Source: Porphyromonadaceae bacterium UBA7048
GTDB taxonomy: Bacteria > Bacteroidota > Bacteroidia > Bacteroidales > Muribaculaceae
DNA: 7,827 nt
Direction of reading: 5' to 3'
Assembly (NCBI GenBank): GCA_002493945.1
Contig: DLAL01000077.1
Location: 1 to 7,827 of the forward strand
Shown here piece after piece: positions 6,167 to 7,827 of this stretch. How positions within the stretch are numbered: the first letter of the stretch is position 1; every line of letters starts with the position of its first letter. A program made the position numbers and the translations under genes. The notes beneath the pieces were generated by a model. The model searched no databases. It worked only from the letters and a program-made list of their open reading frames with translations, and had not been told where the DNA came from.

Positions 6167-7613
6167 CCCGTCGACGATTTTCCGCAATCTCGACTGGCCC
6201 ACGGTCGCTATCTATCTGATTATGGTCTTCGCCGGCATGGTGAGCATCTATGCCGCAAGCTATGACTTCGACAACGCCTCGATGCTGTCGGCGGCGGAGT
6301 TCTCCGGCAAGCAGCTGCGCTGGATAGGACTGTCGTTCGGACTCGGACTCGTGCTGCTGCTCGTCGACGCACGCATGTACGAGACCTACGCCTACCCGAT
6401 CTACATCTGCATAGTCATCCTGCTGGCAGTCACGCCGTTTCTGGCGGAAGACACCAAGGGCTCCTACTCGTGGATAAAGTTCGGCCCGATGAGCCTGCAG
6501 CCGGCCGAATTTGCCAAATTCGCCACGGCACTGGCGCTGGCCAAACTCTTCAGCAGCTACCACTTCGACCTGAACAGCCGATGGACGAACTATGTCAAGG
6601 CCCTTGCCATCATTTTCATCCCTATTGTCCTTATTCTGCTTCAGAACGAGACGGGCTCGGCCCTCGTCTTCCTGTCGCTCTTCTTCGTGCTGTACCGCGA
6701 AGGCATGAGCGGCCTGGTGCTGTTCGCGGCGCTCTTCGCAGTGGTAATATTCGTCGTAGCCATCAAGTATACGCAGACGTTCATCCTCGGCATCCCTACC
6801 GGAGAGTTCATCGTGTTCATCATGATTATGACTGTGATGACCGGCATGGCGGCCATCTACTCGCGACGCCTTGAGACGGGCCGCAACCTCGTGTTCTGGT
6901 TCGCCGGCGCAGGACTGGTCGAGTATATACTGACGCTTTGCGGCGTACCCGTACCGGGGCTGCCCGTGAGCATCGGTCTCATAGTCATAGCCTGCGTCTA
7001 CATAGCCTTCGAGGCCATAAAGTATCATCGGCCGAAACTCTTCATCACCGTAGGCACAGCCATAGCTGCCATTGTCTTCCTCTTCTCGGTCAACTTTGCA
7101 TTCGGGAAACTCCAGCCTCACCAGCGCCTCCGCATAGAAGTGGCGCTCGGAATTGTGGAGGACCTCCGAAACGCCGGATACAACGTCAACCAGTCCAAAA
7201 TCGCCATCGGGTCCGGCGGTTTTCTCGGCAAAGGATTTCTCAACGGAACACAGACGAAGCTCAAGTATGTTCCCGAGCAGCACACTGACTTCATCTTCTG
7301 CACCATCGGCGAAGAAGAAGGCTTCGTCGGCACGATGATTGTCACCTTGCTCTTTATCGGACTGATACTACGGGTCATCGCCATCGGCGAACGACAGCCG
7401 ACCACCTTCGGACGCGTGTATGCCTACTGCGTGGCATCATACTTCATATTCCACTTCTGCATCAACATCGGCATGGTCATCGGACTGTGTCCGGTCATCG
7501 GTATTCCCCTCCCCTTCTTCAGCTACGGAGGCTCGTCGCTATGGGGCTTCACCATCCTTCTCTTCATCCTGCTCAAGATAGACGCGGCCCGAAAGAGCGT
7601 ACTTGCATATTGA
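6144..7613 (+). CDS. rodA: SEDS peptidoglycan glycosyltransferase RodA (long form)
   Basis: RodA polymerises lipid II into glycan strands for cell elongation, in complex with PBP2. The 489-residue, many-span protein has the SEDS signatures: GSYSWIKFGPMSLQPAEFAK (106-125), GYNVNQSKIAIGSGG (345-359), GKGFLNGTQ (362-370), PEQHTDFIF (377-385) and, near the end, PLPFFSYGGSS (455-465). Asp340, in the large extracellular loop just before GYN, is the likely counterpart of the essential SEDS aspartate. It is about 120 residues longer than E. coli RodA (370); the extra length is around 193-305 and holds about four further hydrophobic segments, an even number that keeps the catalytic loop outside. I believe this long form is usual in Bacteroidetes. 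The ATG at 6144 overlaps the mrdA end by 23 nt, which suggests translational coupling and matched amounts of the two enzymes. Confidence 0.97.
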   Translation: MPLPRRNDPSTIFRNLDWPTVAIYLIMVFAGMVSIYAASYDFDNASMLSAAEFSGKQLRWIGLSFGLGLVLLLVDARMYETYAYPIYICIVILLAVTPFLAEDTKGSYSWIKFGPMSLQPAEFAKFATALALAKLFSSYHFDLNSRWTNYVKALAIIFIPIVLILLQNETGSALVFLSLFFVLYREGMSGLVLFAALFAVVIFVVAIKYTQTFILGIPTGEFIVFIMIMTVMTGMAAIYSRRLETGRNLVFWFAGAGLVEYILTLCGVPVPGLPVSIGLIVIACVYIAFEAIKYHRPKLFITVGTAIAAIVFLFSVNFAFGKLQPHQRLRIEVALGIVEDLRNAGYNVNQSKIAIGSGGFLGKGFLNGTQTKLKYVPEQHTDFIFCTIGEEEGFVGTMIVTLLFIGLILRVIAIGERQPTTFGRVYAYCVASYFIFHFCINIGMVIGLCPVIGIPLPFFSYGGSSLWGFTILLFILLKIDAARKSVLAY

Positions 7614-7657
7614 GATTGACTCTCACGGAATCCGGATTTGCTTTCAATCTTTTTTTT
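7613..7657 (+). terminator. Candidate terminator after rodA
   Basis: AGATTGA (7613-7619), starting on the last base of the rodA stop codon, is complementary to TCAATCT (7644-7650), and an eight-T run (7650-7657) follows. The loop is long (24 nt) but can fold further, for example CGG (7626-7628) with CCG (7632-7634). A shorter alternative, GATT (7635-7638) with AATC (7646-7649), also sits just before the T run. The stem is AT-rich, so strength is uncertain. It would end the purH/mre/rod transcript. Confidence 0.4.
7629..7638. repeat. 10-bp perfect palindrome overlapping the -33 element
   Basis: AATCCGGATT at 7629-7638 is its own reverse complement and covers the first two bases of the TTTG -33 element. 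It could be a half-site or a full site for a dimeric regulator of the downstream gene, but a 10-bp palindrome can also occur by chance. Confidence 0.2.
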
Positions 7658-7668
7658 GATTACCTTTG
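7637..7668 (+). promoter_or_regulatory. Bacteroidetes promoter for the downstream ATPase-like gene
   Basis: TTTG at 7637-7640 and TACCTTTG at 7661-7668 match the -33 (TTTG) and -7 (TAnnTTTG) elements of the Bacteroidetes promoter with a 20-nt spacer. Transcription would start around 7673-7675, about 15 nt before the ATG at 7690. The spacer includes the T run of the candidate rodA terminator, so the two signals overlap. This is the best promoter match in the window. Confidence 0.7.
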
Positions 7669-7689
7669 TTGTCAATAAGAGAATTGGTT

Positions 7690-7827
7690 ATGAAAAGTTC
7701 GGTTTACCCTTTGGGAATACAGAGTTTCAAGGAACTCAGGACTCTCGGCTGCATCTACGTTGACAAGACCGCAGACATCTACAATCTTGTTACGGGTTCC
7801 AAGTACTACTTCCTGAGCCGTCCGCGA
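7690..7827 (+). CDS. AAA-ATPase-like / PD-(D/E)XK-type protein, 5' part only
   Basis: This open frame starts at ATG 7690 and is still open at the window edge, giving the first 46 residues. The segment has PLGIQSFKELR (7-17), YVDKT (23-27) and YYFLSRPR (39-46). These are the N-terminal signatures of the AAA-ATPase-like family (PF09820, usually followed by a PD-(D/E)XK nuclease-like domain, formerly DUF1703). In that family the next residues form the Walker A loop, of the type RFGKS, which would lie just past the edge. Members are numerous and often present in many copies in gut Bacteroidetes, and their cellular role is not settled. It has its own promoter and lower GC than the genes before it, so it looks like a separate unit rather than part of the rod operon. 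Whether the rest is intact cannot be seen. Confidence 0.85.
   Translation, partial: MKSSVYPLGIQSFKELRTLGCIYVDKTADIYNLVTGSKYYFLSRPR

Noticed and set aside
6126..7283. 385-codon antisense open frame over rodA
   Set aside because: The product is highly charged with no known motif and is explained by rodA codon usage on the other strand.

Overview
The window reads as a stretch of chromosome from a Bacteroidales-type bacterium. The GC content is fairly high (codons favour C or G in third position), so a Muribaculaceae- or Alistipes-like genome fits better than Bacteroides proper; genus is not resolvable by eye. The supporting signs are two exact matches to the Bacteroidetes promoter element TAnnTTTG, the lack of Shine-Dalgarno sequences before the genes, protein variants I associate with this phylum (PurH, MreB and a long RodA), and a partial gene of an AAA-ATPase-like family that is expanded in gut Bacteroidetes.

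Layout, all on the + strand: a terminator-like hairpin (6-36) for an off-window upstream gene; a promoter (about 83-90); purH (122-1654), the last two steps of IMP synthesis; a 93-nt gap with a strong hairpin; then the cell-elongation cluster mreB (1748-2767), mreC (2800-3669), mreD (3722-4240), mrdA/PBP2 (4307-6166) and rodA (6144-7613). After rodA comes a compact terminator/promoter segment (7611-7668) and the first 46 codons of an AAA-ATPase-like gene that runs off the end (7690 onward).

The five cluster genes make the Rod complex. MreB filaments on the inner face of the cytoplasmic membrane are linked through MreC and MreD to the SEDS glycosyltransferase RodA, which polymerises lipid II, and to its partner transpeptidase PBP2, which crosslinks the new strands. 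purH is a metabolic neighbour in the same direction and probably partly co-transcribed; no promoter match is visible between it and mreB.

There is no novel defence system, mobile element, RNA gene or CRISPR array here: this is mostly a housekeeping locus. The points most worth a second look are a Cys/His cluster in PBP2 that could be a metal site beside the active site, a RodA with about 110-120 extra residues, the run of GTG, GTG and TTG starts in mreC, mreD and mrdA, the intergenic hairpins and odd-composition leaders, and the ATPase-like gene with its own promoter.
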